Positions 1 to 10,841 of a stretch of 64,000 bases of DNA are shown here, one piece after another (positions within the stretch are counted from its first letter, which is position 1; every line of letters begins with the position of its first letter). The notes beneath the pieces were generated by a model. It had not been told where the DNA came from. It saw only the letters and a list, made by a program, of their open reading frames with translations, and did no database searches. Source of the stretch: Nostoc calcicola FACHB-3891 (GTDB lineage Bacteria; Cyanobacteriota; Cyanobacteriia; Cyanobacteriales; Nostocaceae); the NCBI RefSeq assembly GCF_014697355.1, contig NZ_JACJRQ010000009.1, forward strand, positions 168,440-232,439, given 5' to 3'. The position numbers and the translations under genes are program-made.

Positions 1-47
1 TAGTTAAAAGTTAAGAGTTAAGAGTGAGGAGTGAGTAATTAAATCAA

Positions 48-95
48 AACTCCTAACTCCTAACTCCTAACTCCTAACTCCTAACTCCTAACTCT
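48..95. repeat. Heptamer tandem repeat TAACTCC upstream of rplY
   Basis: About seven copies of a 7-base unit (TAACTCC) run up to about 20 bases before the rplY start. The same unit reappears near 20684-20706 and, on the opposite strand, near 48970-49003. It is a low-complexity intergenic repeat typical of filamentous cyanobacteria. No function is visible. Confidence 0.8.
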
Positions 96-115
96 AATTA
101 AAAACAACAACTTCT

Positions 116-712
116 ATGGCTATTACAGTCGAATGTCAAAAGCGGCCAGAAGGTAGCAAGCCCAAAGCTTTGCGCCGTTCTGGAGAAATCCCAGCAAATT
201 TGTACGGTCACAAGGGTACAGAATCAATCTCTTTGACCATCAATGCCAAAACTGTTGAGCGCTTGCTCAAAAGAGCTTCAGTCAACAACACTTTGATTGA
301 CTTAAACGTTACTGATGTACCTTGGCGGGGCAAAGCCCTACTGCGGGAACTTCAAATTCATCCAGCAAAGGGCACCCCTTACCACCTGAGCTTTTTTGCA
401 GTTGCAGGTCACGGCGACACAAATGTAGAAGTACGCCTGCGTTTCGTGGGAGAACCTGTTGGTGTTAAACAAGAAGGTGGCGTGTTAGACACCACTGTTA
501 CTGAATTGCAAGTGACTTGTGCGCCTGAGAACATCCCAGAGTTCATTGATATTGATGTCTCTAACCTGAAAATTGGGGACAACTTGCGCGTCAGTGATAT
601 ATCTTTTCCTGAGGGTGTGACACCTCTTGCTGAATCAGAGCGAGTTCTTGTCAGCGTTTTGCCACCGCAAATCAATGCTGCTGCTGAAGAAGAGAGTGAA
701 GCAGCCTCTTGA
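116..712 (+). CDS. rplY: 50S ribosomal protein L25 (Ctc-type, long form)
   Basis: The 198-residue product matches the long, two-domain L25/Ctc form. The N-terminal 5S rRNA-binding L25 domain (about residues 5-90) contains the typical [10 protein letters not shown] segment. A beta-rich C-terminal domain (about 95-185) carries the [13 protein letters not shown] and [11 protein letters not shown] segments usual for the family, and the protein ends in an acidic Glu/Ala tail. It binds 5S rRNA in the large subunit; in bacilli the Ctc form is a general stress protein. The ATG at 116 is the natural start because the L25 homology begins within a few residues. No strong Shine-Dalgarno sequence is seen, and a heptamer repeat tract lies directly upstream. 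Confidence 0.95.
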   Translation: MAITVECQKRPEGSKPKALRRSGEIPANLYGHKGTESISLTINAKTVERLLKRASVNNTLIDLNVTDVPWRGKALLRELQIHPAKGTPYHLSFFAVAGHGDTNVEVRLRFVGEPVGVKQEGGVLDTTVTELQVTCAPENIPEFIDIDVSNLKIGDNLRVSDISFPEGVTPLAESERVLVSVLPPQINAAAEEESEAAS

Positions 713-807
713 TGCACCGACTCTTAAAAGGGGTGGTATTCATCCAATAACCTTAAAGCGATCGTCAAGGCAATTCCCAATTTCCAATTCGCAATTCACA
801 GCAAGGT

Positions 808-836
808 GTAGGGGCACGGCAGTGCCGTGCCCCTAC
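808..836. repeat. Palindromic GTAGGGGC-family repeat
   Basis: This 29-base near-perfect palindrome (GTAGGGGCACGG...CCGTGCCCCTAC) lies in the 360-base gap between rplY and the DUF928 gene. Related palindromes with a different centre occur at 4623, 10245 (partial), 10445, 15613, 19707, 27254 and 35517. Nothing else recognisable was seen between 713 and 1072. Confidence 0.85.
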
Positions 837-1072
837 GGGTGTACCTCACTTGATTCTTGCTGTATAAACCCCAGACCGTATTGTTCGCACCATTGAGCAA
901 TCCGGTCTTTTAATTTTGAGGTAGGAATCTGTACAAATTACTGCTTCAGCCTCTTTGTCATGCCTTCAAATTGCCTAAGCAATTTTCCAGCAATTGGCAA
1001 ATTCGCTTTCTGAAAAAATACAGTTAGATATTGTAGTTATATTAATGTGACAAGAAATAAAAAATTTAGCCA

Positions 1073-1891
1073 ATGTTGTTAAATCACACAAAAGCTTTAT
1101 TTCTCTTGATGTCGGTAATAGTTAGTTGGGCTAGCTATTCGATCGTTTTACTTGCATGGGCAGAAACAGAAGTTAACAATAACCAAACATCTCAAGCACA
1201 AATTAATTTGACTTCAGTGGAAAAAGACCCCCCAAAGAGGGGAACACCTCCAGCAAAAGAAGGAACAGGAAGCAGAGGTGATTGTATTTATCAGCAGGAT
1301 AAACCTTCACTGACTCGTATAGTAGGTGGTAATCAATCTTACTTTTCTGTTAAAGATTATCCAACTATTTGGGTTTATCTGCCTTACACTGCTCAGGAAG
1401 CAACTAGCGGAGAATTCTCTTTACAAGATGGAGATATGGAGGTGTACCACACTCGCTTTAAGTTACCCAGCAAATCTGGAGTTGTTGGTATTACTTTACC
1501 CTCAACAATTCCAGCTTTAAAGGTTGGCAAAGAGTATCGATGGTATTTTGACATTAATTGTTCTCGTAATATCTCTTCCAATAATTCATCGACACCAGCT
1601 TCCGTAACAGGAATTGTAGAGAGGAAGCTAATCTCTGTAGAACTTGAAAAAGATTTAAAAACAGCAAAAACTCCGTTGGATAAGATTTTGATTTACGCGA
1701 AAAATGATATTTGGTATGAAGCGATAACTGAACTAGCTCAATTACGTTTAAACGAGCCAAATAATTCTACACTACAAAAAATTTGGTTTGAAATTTTAAA
1801 TACCAAAAAGTTTGGTTTAGCGAATATTTTTCAAGAACCAATTATTGGTAATATGATTTTAACTTCAAGTGATTTTACCGTTGCAGAGTAA
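1073..1891 (+). CDS. DUF928 domain exported protein
   Basis: The 272-residue protein starts with a hydrophobic segment (about residues 8-30) that fits a signal peptide or membrane anchor. A low-complexity Pro/Gly/Lys stretch follows, then a DUF928-like domain (about 65-200) with the pattern GDC...PSLTRIVGG, YPTIWVYLPY, F.LPSKSGVVGITLPS and YRWYFDINC. The C-terminal 80 residues look helical and repeat-like. DUF928 proteins are of unknown function but commonly accompany CHAT, CHASE2 and haemagglutinin-like genes in cyanobacteria, which is the context here. The gene is convergent with the CHAT gene, with 42 bases between stop codons. Export is inferred. Confidence 0.8.
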   Translation: MLLNHTKALFLLMSVIVSWASYSIVLLAWAETEVNNNQTSQAQINLTSVEKDPPKRGTPPAKEGTGSRGDCIYQQDKPSLTRIVGGNQSYFSVKDYPTIWVYLPYTAQEATSGEFSLQDGDMEVYHTRFKLPSKSGVVGITLPSTIPALKVGKEYRWYFDINCSRNISSNNSSTPASVTGIVERKLISVELEKDLKTAKTPLDKILIYAKNDIWYEAITELAQLRLNEPNNSTLQKIWFEILNTKKFGLANIFQEPIIGNMILTSSDFTVAE

Positions 1892-1933
1892 CATAATTCC
1901 AATCAAAAATCCAAAATCAAAAATCTAAAATTA

Positions 1934-4564
1934 CTACAGCCAATTGCCTACTAAAATAAATGCAGACCAATGATAAGGGCGATTGTAATCTCTATCGGTA
2001 GATTGTTGCAAAAATGCAAGCTGAGTATTTCTTAAAGCTTCTGCTTTTGTAATTTGCCCACGATTTAGTTCTTGGTAAAACCTAATCATAAACTCGGCTG
2101 TAGAAGCGTCGTTAATCTGCCACAAGCTAGCTAGAGTAGTGCGGGCACCCGCTCGAATCGCTACCCCCGCTAACCCCAAAGCGGCTCGTTTATCTCCGGT
2201 TGCTGTTTCACAAGCACTCAAGATTAGTAATTCAATAGGATTAGCAATTCTTTGGTAATTCAAACGCAGTAAGTTATCTAAATCTTTGACTTTGATGCGT
2301 TCGTTCCAATCAAGAATATAGGTTTGTTCTGGGTTAGAACTAAACTTACCATGAGTTGCTAAGTGAATGATATTGAAGGGTGTTGTATTAATCTTGGTTT
2401 GAAGATTTTTCTTGATAAATTCTTGATTTTCTAGCGTTTGATGACGTTGAATATTCTCTTTAATTCCTTCTAATTCTACCGCGACATTAGCGATCGCTCC
2501 TAACCTCTCTTTTTGAAAGCTGGGAGCGTCTGTTGCTCCGGCAATTAAGACACTGAGTGCTTCTCTGTGTAAGGGTTTAGGTTCAAGTAGCTGCAATGTC
2601 GGGGTTACACTCACAGCATACCTTTCGACCAAATATCTTTGTCCATCATGCAAAACTGCCATTGGCAGATTCCGCAATGAACCATCAAGGACAAATACTA
2701 AGGTTTTAATCTGGCTTTGCTCTCGCGTTTTTGTGCTTTCAAGTTCATCTGCAAACGGTTGAATTAACCAGTCATATAACTGTTTTGCTTCTTTTTTGAT
2801 CTGACTTAAACTGGTGCTGGGACGCTTGAGGGAATTTTGCAGTTGTAGAACTGCTGCATCGACTTGGGTTTCCGAAATATTAGCATGGGCATAGTGATGT
2901 AAATTATCCGAGCCTGGTAATTTCAAAATTACTTCTAAACGGTTTGGTAAAATAATTGGGTAAATAACGGCTGCATACGGGTCTAATTGGTCAATATTTA
3001 CCTGTTTTGCTTTGGTACAAGCATCGCCAAAAAAGTTATCTAATTCTGCTAGTTGTAGTGCTTCCATTACCTGACGAGCTTGAATAAGACGATCTCGATT
3101 TGGTTGTGGCGAAAGCAAGAGTAAATCAACTAATTGCCGATACAGTGGTTCTGCACTTTCTCTAAAATCAAACTGAACTTCTGGATTTAAGGCAACTAAA
3201 TCGCTGCGTAAATTATTGATGTTTTTAAAAGCTTCGGTGTAATATGTAATAGCTTGTTTAGTCGCATTTTCTGCTTGGAGCAATCGCCCCATTTGCCATT
3301 GCCATTGATAGCTCATATCTGATGCGTTAATTGCTTGGGCAATGACTAAAGCAGACTGAGTGTTTTTTTTGGCATTTGACCAATCTCCAGCTTTTTCATA
3401 TACAGCACCGAGAGTACCAAGGGCGTAGGATTCTGCCCGTCGATCTGCTAAACTTTTAGCTTGCTCAATTGCTGTTTCTAGTATCTGTATGATGTCTGGG
3501 CGATCGCTTGTTTCCTCTCTTTTGAGCAAACTTTTAGCAAAATTGACACGAGCATAAATAGATACTCTACTTGCTGGTAATTGATTAAGATCGGCTTTGA
3601 TTTGCTCAATTACAGGTGAAGTCAATGTAAATTGCTTAGTCTCAATTAGTACCGCACAATAATTAAGTTGTGCTTGAATTTTTGTCGTGGGTAAAGTTGC
3701 CGTAGCAATAGCTTTTTGATAGAGTTCTAAAGCTATTTGCTTGTATTGCTCAGTGCTTTGTGTGTTTTTTAAGTCTTCGGTTCTGCGGGCGTTCGCTAAT
3801 TTTGTATTTCCTAAATTCAGCAAAGCTGTACTTTCTGCTTCGGCTAAATGTAATTTTTGGGCAATAGTCAAACTTTCGGTTAAAATTTCTTCAGATTTTT
3901 CTAAATCCCCATAAAATCGGCGGATATTACCAAGATTGAGCAAACCAATTGCTTTGAGAGGAGAGTCGGGTTGTTGGTAAAGCTGTTGTTCTACTTGCGT
4001 TAAAAGTTTCTCTGCACGGCGATAAAGTCCTAAAGCTTGCAATGCTAAAGCTTGATTCATTTGGATGCCAATAATAGTAACGCGATCGCCAGATTGAACA
4101 TACAATTTTTCCGCTTTCTCCCAACTTAAAAGAGCAGCTTCAGTTTGCGCCTGTGCCAATTGCCAATGCCCTAAACTATTTAATACTTGGGCACGAATGC
4201 GGCTGAACTCTTTGTCAGATGGTAATTTATCTAATAAATTTAAACTAGTATCAATTGCTGTTTTTGCTTGTTGCCAATGCCCTAGTTTTTGCAGAGCTAG
4301 AGACATTAAACTTAATGCCTGAGCTTGGTGAGCTATGTCTCCTGAAACTTGATAAATTTGCGCTGCTTGTTGTAAAAGTTTTACTGCTGCTGAAAAGTGA
4401 CCAGCATCGTAATATTTTTTAGCAGATTGTACGAGGGATAGAGCTGATGCAGGTTGAATTTGGGTTGGGGGATTCTGGGCAATCACCGGAAATAGTATTG
4501 GCATACCCAGGCTAAATATTAACCCGAAAATCGCAAGCAAAATGAATCTCAACAAGCGTTTCAT
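1934..4564 (-). CDS. CHAT domain TPR protein (caspase-like protease superfamily)
   Basis: The 876-residue protein begins with a signal peptide or anchor (about residues 1-29, ending near PVIAQ). Many TPR-like helical pairs follow (about 40-470), then a C-terminal CHAT domain (about 580-876). The presumed catalytic dyad is visible: His738 in HLATHGKF and Cys785 in LILSACETA. The usual downstream block GLAGVAIRAGARTTLASLW and the ending YHWSAFILVGNWL are present. CHAT domains are caspase/separase-fold proteases or signalling modules. With the signal sequence, an action at or outside the inner membrane is inferred. It is the last gene of a minus-strand series with the haemagglutinin-like and CHASE2 genes, but 337 bases containing two repeats separate it from its upstream neighbour. 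Confidence 0.88.
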   Translation of the reverse strand: MKRLLRFILLAIFGLIFSLGMPILFPVIAQNPPTQIQPASALSLVQSAKKYYDAGHFSAAVKLLQQAAQIYQVSGDIAHQAQALSLMSLALQKLGHWQQAKTAIDTSLNLLDKLPSDKEFSRIRAQVLNSLGHWQLAQAQTEAALLSWEKAEKLYVQSGDRVTIIGIQMNQALALQALGLYRRAEKLLTQVEQQLYQQPDSPLKAIGLLNLGNIRRFYGDLEKSEEILTESLTIAQKLHLAEAESTALLNLGNTKLANARRTEDLKNTQSTEQYKQIALELYQKAIATATLPTTKIQAQLNYCAVLIETKQFTLTSPVIEQIKADLNQLPASRVSIYARVNFAKSLLKREETSDRPDIIQILETAIEQAKSLADRRAESYALGTLGAVYEKAGDWSNAKKNTQSALVIAQAINASDMSYQWQWQMGRLLQAENATKQAITYYTEAFKNINNLRSDLVALNPEVQFDFRESAEPLYRQLVDLLLLSPQPNRDRLIQARQVMEALQLAELDNFFGDACTKAKQVNIDQLDPYAAVIYPIILPNRLEVILKLPGSDNLHHYAHANISETQVDAAVLQLQNSLKRPSTSLSQIKKEAKQLYDWLIQPFADELESTKTREQSQIKTLVFVLDGSLRNLPMAVLHDGQRYLVERYAVSVTPTLQLLEPKPLHREALSVLIAGATDAPSFQKERLGAIANVAVELEGIKENIQRHQTLENQEFIKKNLQTKINTTPFNIIHLATHGKFSSNPEQTYILDWNERIKVKDLDNLLRLNYQRIANPIELLILSACETATGDKRAALGLAGVAIRAGARTTLASLWQINDASTAEFMIRFYQELNRGQITKAEALRNTQLAFLQQSTDRDYNRPYHWSAFILVGNWL

Positions 4565-4622
4565 GAGTTCACTCTCAACATCTGACGCATTTCACCAAAA
4601 TCTTGATACATATAGGTTTACC

Positions 4623-4650
4623 GTAGGGGCGCACAGCTGTGCGCCCCTAC
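4623..4650. repeat. Palindromic GTAGGGGC-family repeat
   Basis: A perfect 28-base palindrome (GTAGGGGCGC ACAGCTGT GCGCCCCTAC) lies between the CHAT and haemagglutinin genes. The same form recurs at 19707 and 35517, and a variant at 15613. Confidence 0.88.
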
Positions 4651-4728
4651 CAAGGTATTTGGTATTTGTATCAATCTTAAAGTGAAACGGTATGACACCA
4701 ATTTGAAAAATGATTGCGACAGATAATA

Positions 4729-4852
4729 TCATGTCCGCATAATTAGTTATGATTCCCACAGTCATTGCACCCCACCCCCAGCCCCTCCCGAAGAGCGGGG
4801 AGGGGCTGGGGGTGGGGTTCTTGGGTTTTAATAAGTGATTAGGCGGACATGA
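4729..4852. mobile_element. MITE with IS630-type termini (copy 1)
   Basis: The 124-base element is bounded by about 21-base terminal inverted repeats beginning TCATGTCCGC. TA flanks each end (4727-4728 and 4853-4854), as expected for IS630/Tc1-type insertion. The interior is a G/C-rich hairpin (CCCCAGCCCCTCCC against GGGAGGGGCTGGGG). A second copy lies at 56775-56915, and the same terminus starts the IS630-type element at 63858. It sits between the haemagglutinin and CHAT genes and could affect read-through. Confidence 0.8.
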
Positions 4853-4901
4853 TATAAATTCATAAAACCAAAATACACAAGGCAATTACCCAATCCAAAA
4901 T

Positions 4902-7616
4902 CTAAAATCCAAAATCCAAAATTGCATGACAGTCTTGGGGATGTACCCAAGTACTTTTAGGTGTTACCGTGACTGCTTTTGCCGTGAGTATCACATTACC
5001 ATTTGCGTCTTTTAGCAAACCTTGGGCTTCAATAATTGTTGTAGATTCTGTTTGTTTTTGCTGTGATGAATTATTAGTTATTGGTGTTGGTTTAGTTTGT
5101 GTCTGCGGTGATATCAACCAATCTTCCCAGGCTGTATTTTGGCTGATAATTTCATAGGGAGAAGGAGGTAAACCACCTTTACCAGTCACAATAAATTCAC
5201 TACCTTGAGCTGCAACGCAGAGATTTTGATTAATTAATCCAGAAACATCAACAATATCTGTTGGTAATTCTTGCAATCCTTGACTGGGGTCAGTATCAGG
5301 TGTATTGAGATTTACCTCACCATTTAAGGAAGGATTAGTTTGAGAGATAGCGGTGATGTCACTTGTTGGTAACTGATTGGGGTCGAGTTTTGTGGGGTCA
5401 GTTGTTTGCAGCGATCGCTCCAGTTCTTGACGAGTGCGTGGTGTTAGTCCAAAAATGCCAGTAGCGTTGATAATAACCTTGCCACCACTCCCGTTAAAAG
5501 CATTAGCCGTGATATCGTTGTTTTCGTTTGGAGCAGCGACGATAAAACCTTTGGGTTCATTAATGGTAATATTTCCACCATCCCCCCCAGCTTCAGCAGT
5601 CCCCGCATTAGTAGAAATTTTGCTCTCCCGACGCAGCAGCAATAAGTCTTGTAGTTTGAAGCTGATGTTACCACCAGTATTACTAGCAGTTTCGGCAGAA
5701 ATCTTCGATTGATTGTCTAGGGTGAGGTAATCTGTCTGAATTTCAATATTTCCAGCCTTGCCACTGCCTTGGCTATCTACTGTAATACCTGCGTCATTTA
5801 GCAGGTTGACTGTCTCATTAGTAACAATCTTGATATTTCCTGCATTTCCTTGACTACCACTGACTGTACTAGCAGCAATTCCAGCACCATTAGTTAAAGA
5901 TAATGATTTTGCGCTAATCTCAATGTTTCCCCCCTGACCAATCGCTGGAATGGTTGTATTTTCCTTCACTTCTCCTACTGAACTGGATGCTCCACTACCG
6001 CCAAGAATGGATACTCCATCAAAAGAGACGCGATCGCGGACTTCAATTTTGATATTTCCTGCATCCCCTTTCTCAAAGGTATTGGCAGTCAGTTGGGCGC
6101 CATTTCTCAAATCCAGCGATCCTGCTTGAATATCAATATCTCCCCCCCGACCTTCACCATCAGTTCCTACTGCGGTAAAAATTCCTGTGAAGTTGTTAAT
6201 ATCGCTTGTATTTACTACATCGAAGTAAATGCGATCGCGCACTTGAATGATTACATTGCCGGCATTCCCCTGTGAGCGGGTATTAGTTTGCAGACGAGCG
6301 CCATTAGTTAAAGAAAAGGAACCTGCGGTTAAATTGATGTCCCCGGCATTACCCTTTGCACCTGGTCTGACATTGTTGAATATGCCACTGGGATTTCCTT
6401 CGCTATCCATACCATCGAAGGCGATGCGATCGCGCACTTGAAGCACGATCTTGCCCGCATTACCCTGTGCGTAGGTTTCCGCTATCAATTCTGCTCCTTC
6501 GCTCAAAGAAAATGAGCCAGCCCGAATCGTAATATTACCACCATTACCAATGGCATTGGATTCTACAGTATTGAAAATAGTACTAAGTCCTGATAGCGAA
6601 ACCGTCTCAGAGGTAATATTTATATCACCTGCCTGACTGTTAACTGTTCCCAAACCTTCGCTAATCCCAGCCACTAGCAAGCTGTTTCCTGACATACTGA
6701 AGTTTTTAGCATTGATAAAAATACTACCATTCTTGTCAGCAGTTCTGACATCTATAAATCCATCGACGATCGAAACATCCGTTTTTTTAGCATTTTCAGG
6801 GAAACTTAGATTGAGTTTATCCCCATCAAAATTTAGTCCTACTATTTCCCCACCTCTAACCCCTGCCAATTCCACTCGACCACCCACAGCATTTAATGCA
6901 CCTCCGTTGAGAATTACATCTCCTCCCAGGAGTATCAAACTACGACTATCGGGCACCCGCAGACCAAATACATTAAATCCGCTTGGTGCGGTCGATCTGT
7001 TTTCAATCGTTCCAGGCTGAATTTGATTGAAGAAAAATGCAGAAGGATTAACTGTTAGTAATAGAGAAGTTTCCGGATTGGTGGCGCTAAAAAAACCTTG
7101 CTCACCAAACTTAATTGCATTCGCCGTACTCGCTACAAACGAACCTCCAACATCCAAGCGTGCATCCTGCCCAAAAATTATGCCGTTGGGATTAATTAAA
7201 AATAAATTGGCGTTACCATTTACACCCAATGTCCCCAAAATATTCGAGGGGTTATTACCTGTAACTCTGCCCAGGATATTATTTATCCCCGCAGGGTTTG
7301 AGAAATATACTCGCTGTCCATCTTGAATATTGAATTCGCTAAAACTGTGAAAAAGATTACTTCCTCTGATTGCGCCGCCATCAATTTGGTCTGCCGCTGC
7401 GCCTTTAATATTTACATTGGGGGTAATAACTGAACTTTCCGTACCTAAAGTAGCATCGGGGGTAATCTGGGCAAGGGCGCTAGTCTGAAGGAAGGCGTTA
7501 GCGTAGCTCACCGTAGGTATCGCCAATCCTCCCAAAAATGAGAATATTCTAGCTATAATTGATACATTAACAGCACTGCCTCTACAGAATAAAAGAGTAT
7601 TTTGACAGCTTTTCAT
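4902..7616 (-). CDS. Filamentous haemagglutinin-like exoprotein (two-partner secretion)
   Basis: The 904-residue protein has an N-terminal export region (about residues 1-50) and a TPS secretion domain (about 50-170) with the characteristic FHSFSEFNIQDGQRVYFSNP and LFLINPNGIIFG segments. A long beta-helix passenger follows, with repeated motifs such as GNAGNI, IEVRDRVSFDGV and SLSLTNGA. The cyanobacterial C-terminal block includes VSGLINQNLCVAAQGSEF and PPSPYEIISQNTAWEDW. TPS exoproteins are secreted through a dedicated TpsB pore, and none is encoded nearby; the Omp85 protein at 43385 looks like BamA instead. A surface or adhesive role is inferred from the family. Confidence 0.88.
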   Translation of the reverse strand: MKSCQNTLLFCRGSAVNVSIIARIFSFLGGLAIPTVSYANAFLQTSALAQITPDATLGTESSVITPNVNIKGAAADQIDGGAIRGSNLFHSFSEFNIQDGQRVYFSNPAGINNILGRVTGNNPSNILGTLGVNGNANLFLINPNGIIFGQDARLDVGGSFVASTANAIKFGEQGFFSATNPETSLLLTVNPSAFFFNQIQPGTIENRSTAPSGFNVFGLRVPDSRSLILLGGDVILNGGALNAVGGRVELAGVRGGEIVGLNFDGDKLNLSFPENAKKTDVSIVDGFIDVRTADKNGSIFINAKNFSMSGNSLLVAGISEGLGTVNSQAGDINITSETVSLSGLSTIFNTVESNAIGNGGNITIRAGSFSLSEGAELIAETYAQGNAGKIVLQVRDRIAFDGMDSEGNPSGIFNNVRPGAKGNAGDINLTAGSFSLTNGARLQTNTRSQGNAGNVIIQVRDRIYFDVVNTSDINNFTGIFTAVGTDGEGRGGDIDIQAGSLDLRNGAQLTANTFEKGDAGNIKIEVRDRVSFDGVSILGGSGASSSVGEVKENTTIPAIGQGGNIEISAKSLSLTNGAGIAASTVSGSQGNAGNIKIVTNETVNLLNDAGITVDSQGSGKAGNIEIQTDYLTLDNQSKISAETASNTGGNISFKLQDLLLLRRESKISTNAGTAEAGGDGGNITINEPKGFIVAAPNENNDITANAFNGSGGKVIINATGIFGLTPRTRQELERSLQTTDPTKLDPNQLPTSDITAISQTNPSLNGEVNLNTPDTDPSQGLQELPTDIVDVSGLINQNLCVAAQGSEFIVTGKGGLPPSPYEIISQNTAWEDWLISPQTQTKPTPITNNSSQQKQTESTTIIEAQGLLKDANGNVILTAKAVTVTPKSTWVHPQDCHAILDFGF

Positions 7617-7699
7617 CAGGTTCCTTCTAATTTTAGATGAGAGCTAAGAGTTATGACTTTTTCATATATGCCTGGCTTTAAAAAGCTTTGAACAGGATT

Positions 7700-10018
7700 C
7701 TATTCAAATATTTTATACCTATAAATAACCAAACTACTTTCAACAGTCACCAATGCTAAAGCTGAGGAAAATAAAGGTATCCAACCTCCCTTAAAAGTTA
7801 GTAAACCCCAACAACTTGCATATAAAATACCCACAGCAACTCCTCCCCCCAGTAAAATTAGACGCAGTGACATCAAACGCCAAGCTAACAAACCTCCTAC
7901 TAACGACCAACCCCAAATCCACATCGTTTCAACTGGTTTTGACCAAGACAAAATCAACGGTCGTCGATCCATTATTGTACTGAGAATTTGACTGACCATG
8001 TGTGCTTGAATTTCCACACCTGTCATAGTTTTAACTGCAAAATAACCATCACTGTAGGGTGTGCGCCAATGATGATCGTTAAAACTGAGGTCTGTAGTTC
8101 CAATGAGAACAATACGATTTTTGGCGAGATTAGGGTTAAAATTATTACTCAGAACTTCTTGTAAAGTAACTTTTTCGGCAATTTCTTTTGAGGCGCGATA
8201 GTTGAGTAATATTTGATGACCGCTAGCGTTAATATGATGGTAACTGCCGGAGTTTTCTTCTAAAGTTTTAAAGACAACTTTCCCCAATTTTAAGTAATTA
8301 TCTGGCGTAAAATCTGATTTAATTCCGGCTTCTGCTAAATAACTAACTGCCAGCTTCCAAGCAAAAGAATATTTACTTTCACAGGGAAATGCAGAATCTA
8401 CAGCTAATATTTGCCGACGGAGAACCCCATCAAAATCAAGTTCTACATTATTAAAGCCTTGACCTTGTTTTGAAACTTCTGGAGGAGATTTAATACCCGG
8501 TTTTCCATAATGACAAATACTAAAAATATTATTGCTATTTTTTATTTTTTCAGCTAAATTTTTGTATTCTGCTTTTAGAGGAGTTTCTCGATAAATATCT
8601 AAACCGATCGCTCGCGGTTTTGATTGTTCTAATTTTGTGAGTAATTGTGCGAAAGAACGCTCAGATAAGGAAGCAGCGTTGCGTTCTGTAATCGGCTGTG
8701 ATTGCACATCTTCTTCTGTGATGGTAACTAATAACAACCGTTGATCTATGCCTTCATCGGGTCGCGATCGCATCAGTTGGTCGTAAGCTTGCAGTTCCCA
8801 TGCTTGCAAAAACCCAAGGGTTCTGATGCCAATAATTATACTCGTAATGGCTACACTTGTAACAGCTACTTGCCATAGTGGGAGAGCATTTGGGGACTCA
8901 TTTTGATTATTTAAGTGTTTTTTTAGCCAATTTAAATCAAAAACTGTTTTATAAATAGGATTTTTAACAATCAAATTCCCTTGGTGCTGATTGACTAAGC
9001 CAGAGAGGCGCAATTCGAGATATGCCTCAGAATTATTTGCAGGTATTTTACCTCGCTGCAAAACTTTTTTATACAAAAGTAGCAGAGATGTACTGGAGCG
9101 GGAATTTCTCAAAATGCGATCGCGAATAGTCCGCAAATGCTCCGGTTCATCCTGAGATTCCCAATTCTCAATAATCCGCTTTTTAACTAAATGCTTGATA
9201 GATTGCGGTGTTTGCACTCCAGATTCTTGAGAAATCAACCAACAAAGCTTTTGGGTTAAAAACGGTTGTCCCCCAGTCCAATACAGCACTTCTTTGAAAA
9301 CAGTTTCAGGATTGCTAACTTTTTCAACCAAACCCTTTATCAAACTGATACTTTCGTGCAATTGAAAACCTTTTAATTCAATCGCTCGACCAATATTAAA
9401 GGGAGTTGCATTTTCATCTTGAATTAAATCGGCAGGTGTTGCTACACCCAATAATGCAAAAGAAAGTCTTCTATATTCTGGGTTGCTTGCCCTTTTATCG
9501 TAGCAGTGACGAATCAAAGCAAAAAATTCATCTGTAGGAAAGTTTAAACTCAGAACGCTATCAATTTCATCAATAAAAATCACAATTTTTTGATTAATTT
9601 GCGTTAGTAATACATTTTCAATAAAACCACCCAAGCGTTGCACGGGTGATAAATCTTCCTGTTCGCGCAACCAACTACGACGGTTTACCTGTAGCTCAAA
9701 ACCACTGATTAATTCTTGAATAATCCCCCCATACCATTGCGATGCAGTAATTTCTTGACTGCCAATCCCGCTTAATTCAATTTCGACACAATTAATATCT
9801 TGCGTTTGTAACTTGTACATAGTCCTAATCCGCAAGCTAGATTTACCCATTTGTCGGGAATTGAGGACATAGCAATATTCCCCAGCTAATAAAGCATTGT
9901 ACAGTTCGTGGTCAGCCTCTCGAACGATATAGGTAGGAGCATCAGGTGGTAGACTTCCTCCGGGTTGATATTTGTAGTTAGAGTGAGTCTCATGGCTTTG
10001 AGAGTCGTCATTAGTCAT
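7700..10018 (-). CDS. AAA-like ATPase fused to a CHASE2 sensory domain
   Basis: The 772-residue protein has an N-terminal AAA-like ATPase (about residues 15-330). Its family opening is [18 protein letters not shown], with a Walker A variant (NSRQMGKSS) and Walker B (IVIFIDEID). A transmembrane helix near residue 385-400 follows, then a CHASE2 domain (about 410-690) and hydrophobic helices to residue 770. CHASE2 is an extracytoplasmic ligand-sensing module normally followed by three membrane helices, as here; its ligand is unknown. No kinase or cyclase output is present, so the AAA domain is the likely cytoplasmic output. It lies 83 bases upstream of the haemagglutinin gene on the same strand, so co-transcription is plausible. 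Confidence 0.87.
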   Translation of the reverse strand: MTNDDSQSHETHSNYKYQPGGSLPPDAPTYIVREADHELYNALLAGEYCYVLNSRQMGKSSLRIRTMYKLQTQDINCVEIELSGIGSQEITASQWYGGIIQELISGFELQVNRRSWLREQEDLSPVQRLGGFIENVLLTQINQKIVIFIDEIDSVLSLNFPTDEFFALIRHCYDKRASNPEYRRLSFALLGVATPADLIQDENATPFNIGRAIELKGFQLHESISLIKGLVEKVSNPETVFKEVLYWTGGQPFLTQKLCWLISQESGVQTPQSIKHLVKKRIIENWESQDEPEHLRTIRDRILRNSRSSTSLLLLYKKVLQRGKIPANNSEAYLELRLSGLVNQHQGNLIVKNPIYKTVFDLNWLKKHLNNQNESPNALPLWQVAVTSVAITSIIIGIRTLGFLQAWELQAYDQLMRSRPDEGIDQRLLLVTITEEDVQSQPITERNAASLSERSFAQLLTKLEQSKPRAIGLDIYRETPLKAEYKNLAEKIKNSNNIFSICHYGKPGIKSPPEVSKQGQGFNNVELDFDGVLRRQILAVDSAFPCESKYSFAWKLAVSYLAEAGIKSDFTPDNYLKLGKVVFKTLEENSGSYHHINASGHQILLNYRASKEIAEKVTLQEVLSNNFNPNLAKNRIVLIGTTDLSFNDHHWRTPYSDGYFAVKTMTGVEIQAHMVSQILSTIMDRRPLILSWSKPVETMWIWGWSLVGGLLAWRLMSLRLILLGGGVAVGILYASCWGLLTFKGGWIPLFSSALALVTVESSLVIYRYKIFE

Positions 10019-10267
10019 CGTTTATTGGTAAGGATTTTAGACATTAATCTGAGATAAAAACGCCGACAACATTACTAATGCATCAAATAATCGCCTTTTA
10101 TATCTAATTTTTAGCTCCTAAAGAACTTTCTCAATTACAGATACAGAGGATATTAACAGTTCTTTAAAAGGTAATAAGTAAGTGGGTCAAATTAAATATA
10201 TAGCGGTTCCCATTCAGATGCGATACAACATTATATCGCCAGGTGTAGGGGCACGGCACTGCCCATT

Positions 10268-10443
10268 GGTGTCAACTTAACGTGAAACCCTTCATTCACT
10301 TATGGTTACTCACCGCGTTACCCCACCCTAACCCTCCCCTTATAAAGGGGAGGGAACTGGATTTCTTGTTTCCCCCCTTTCTAAGGGGGGATTAAGGGGG
10401 GTAAAAGGTATGTGGGACAAGCGTTTGAGCTTAAGTTGACACC
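10268..10443. mobile_element. MITE-like element with GGTGTCAACTTAA termini
   Basis: Inverted 13-base ends (GGTGTCAACTTAA and TTAAGTTGACACC) enclose about 150 bases of G/C-rich hairpin sequence. On each side lies part of the GTAGGGGC palindromic family (10245-10264, truncated, and 10445-10468), suggesting one repeat inserted in or beside the other. A lone copy of the same terminus appears at 63780. The rest of the 823-base gap (10019-10841) shows no gene. Confidence 0.6.
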
Positions 10444-10841
10444 TGTAGGGGCAGTGCCGTGCCCCTACAGGTGTACCTCAGCAGGTCGGGAAAGTTCCCT
10501 ACAATTATCTGTACCTCACGCCTGTTGCAATTTGCTGTATATGCGCCCTAGAGCAACATTTCTCTTCGATTTTTGGAAAAAACCTGAATTAACCTGAACT
10601 TTTCTGAAATCCTGAAATGTCCGAATTTTTTATACTCCTCATTTTTCCTCAACTATTATCAAATACAACTCAACATAATAGAAACATCAACCGAGTTGAA
10701 GATTATAACCAGCCCATGAAAACTAATCAGGGCTACTAATAATGAACTCAACTTTCAAGAAACATCAACTAATAAAGTTCCTATTTAATGACTTCGACCG
10801 CAAATTATTCACACAAATAATTACTTGTAAGGAGAAAAAGA

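Noticed and set aside
4592..4885. 97-codon minus-strand ORF between the CHAT and haemagglutinin genes
   Set aside because: It runs through the palindrome and the MITE, and its translation is repeat-derived.
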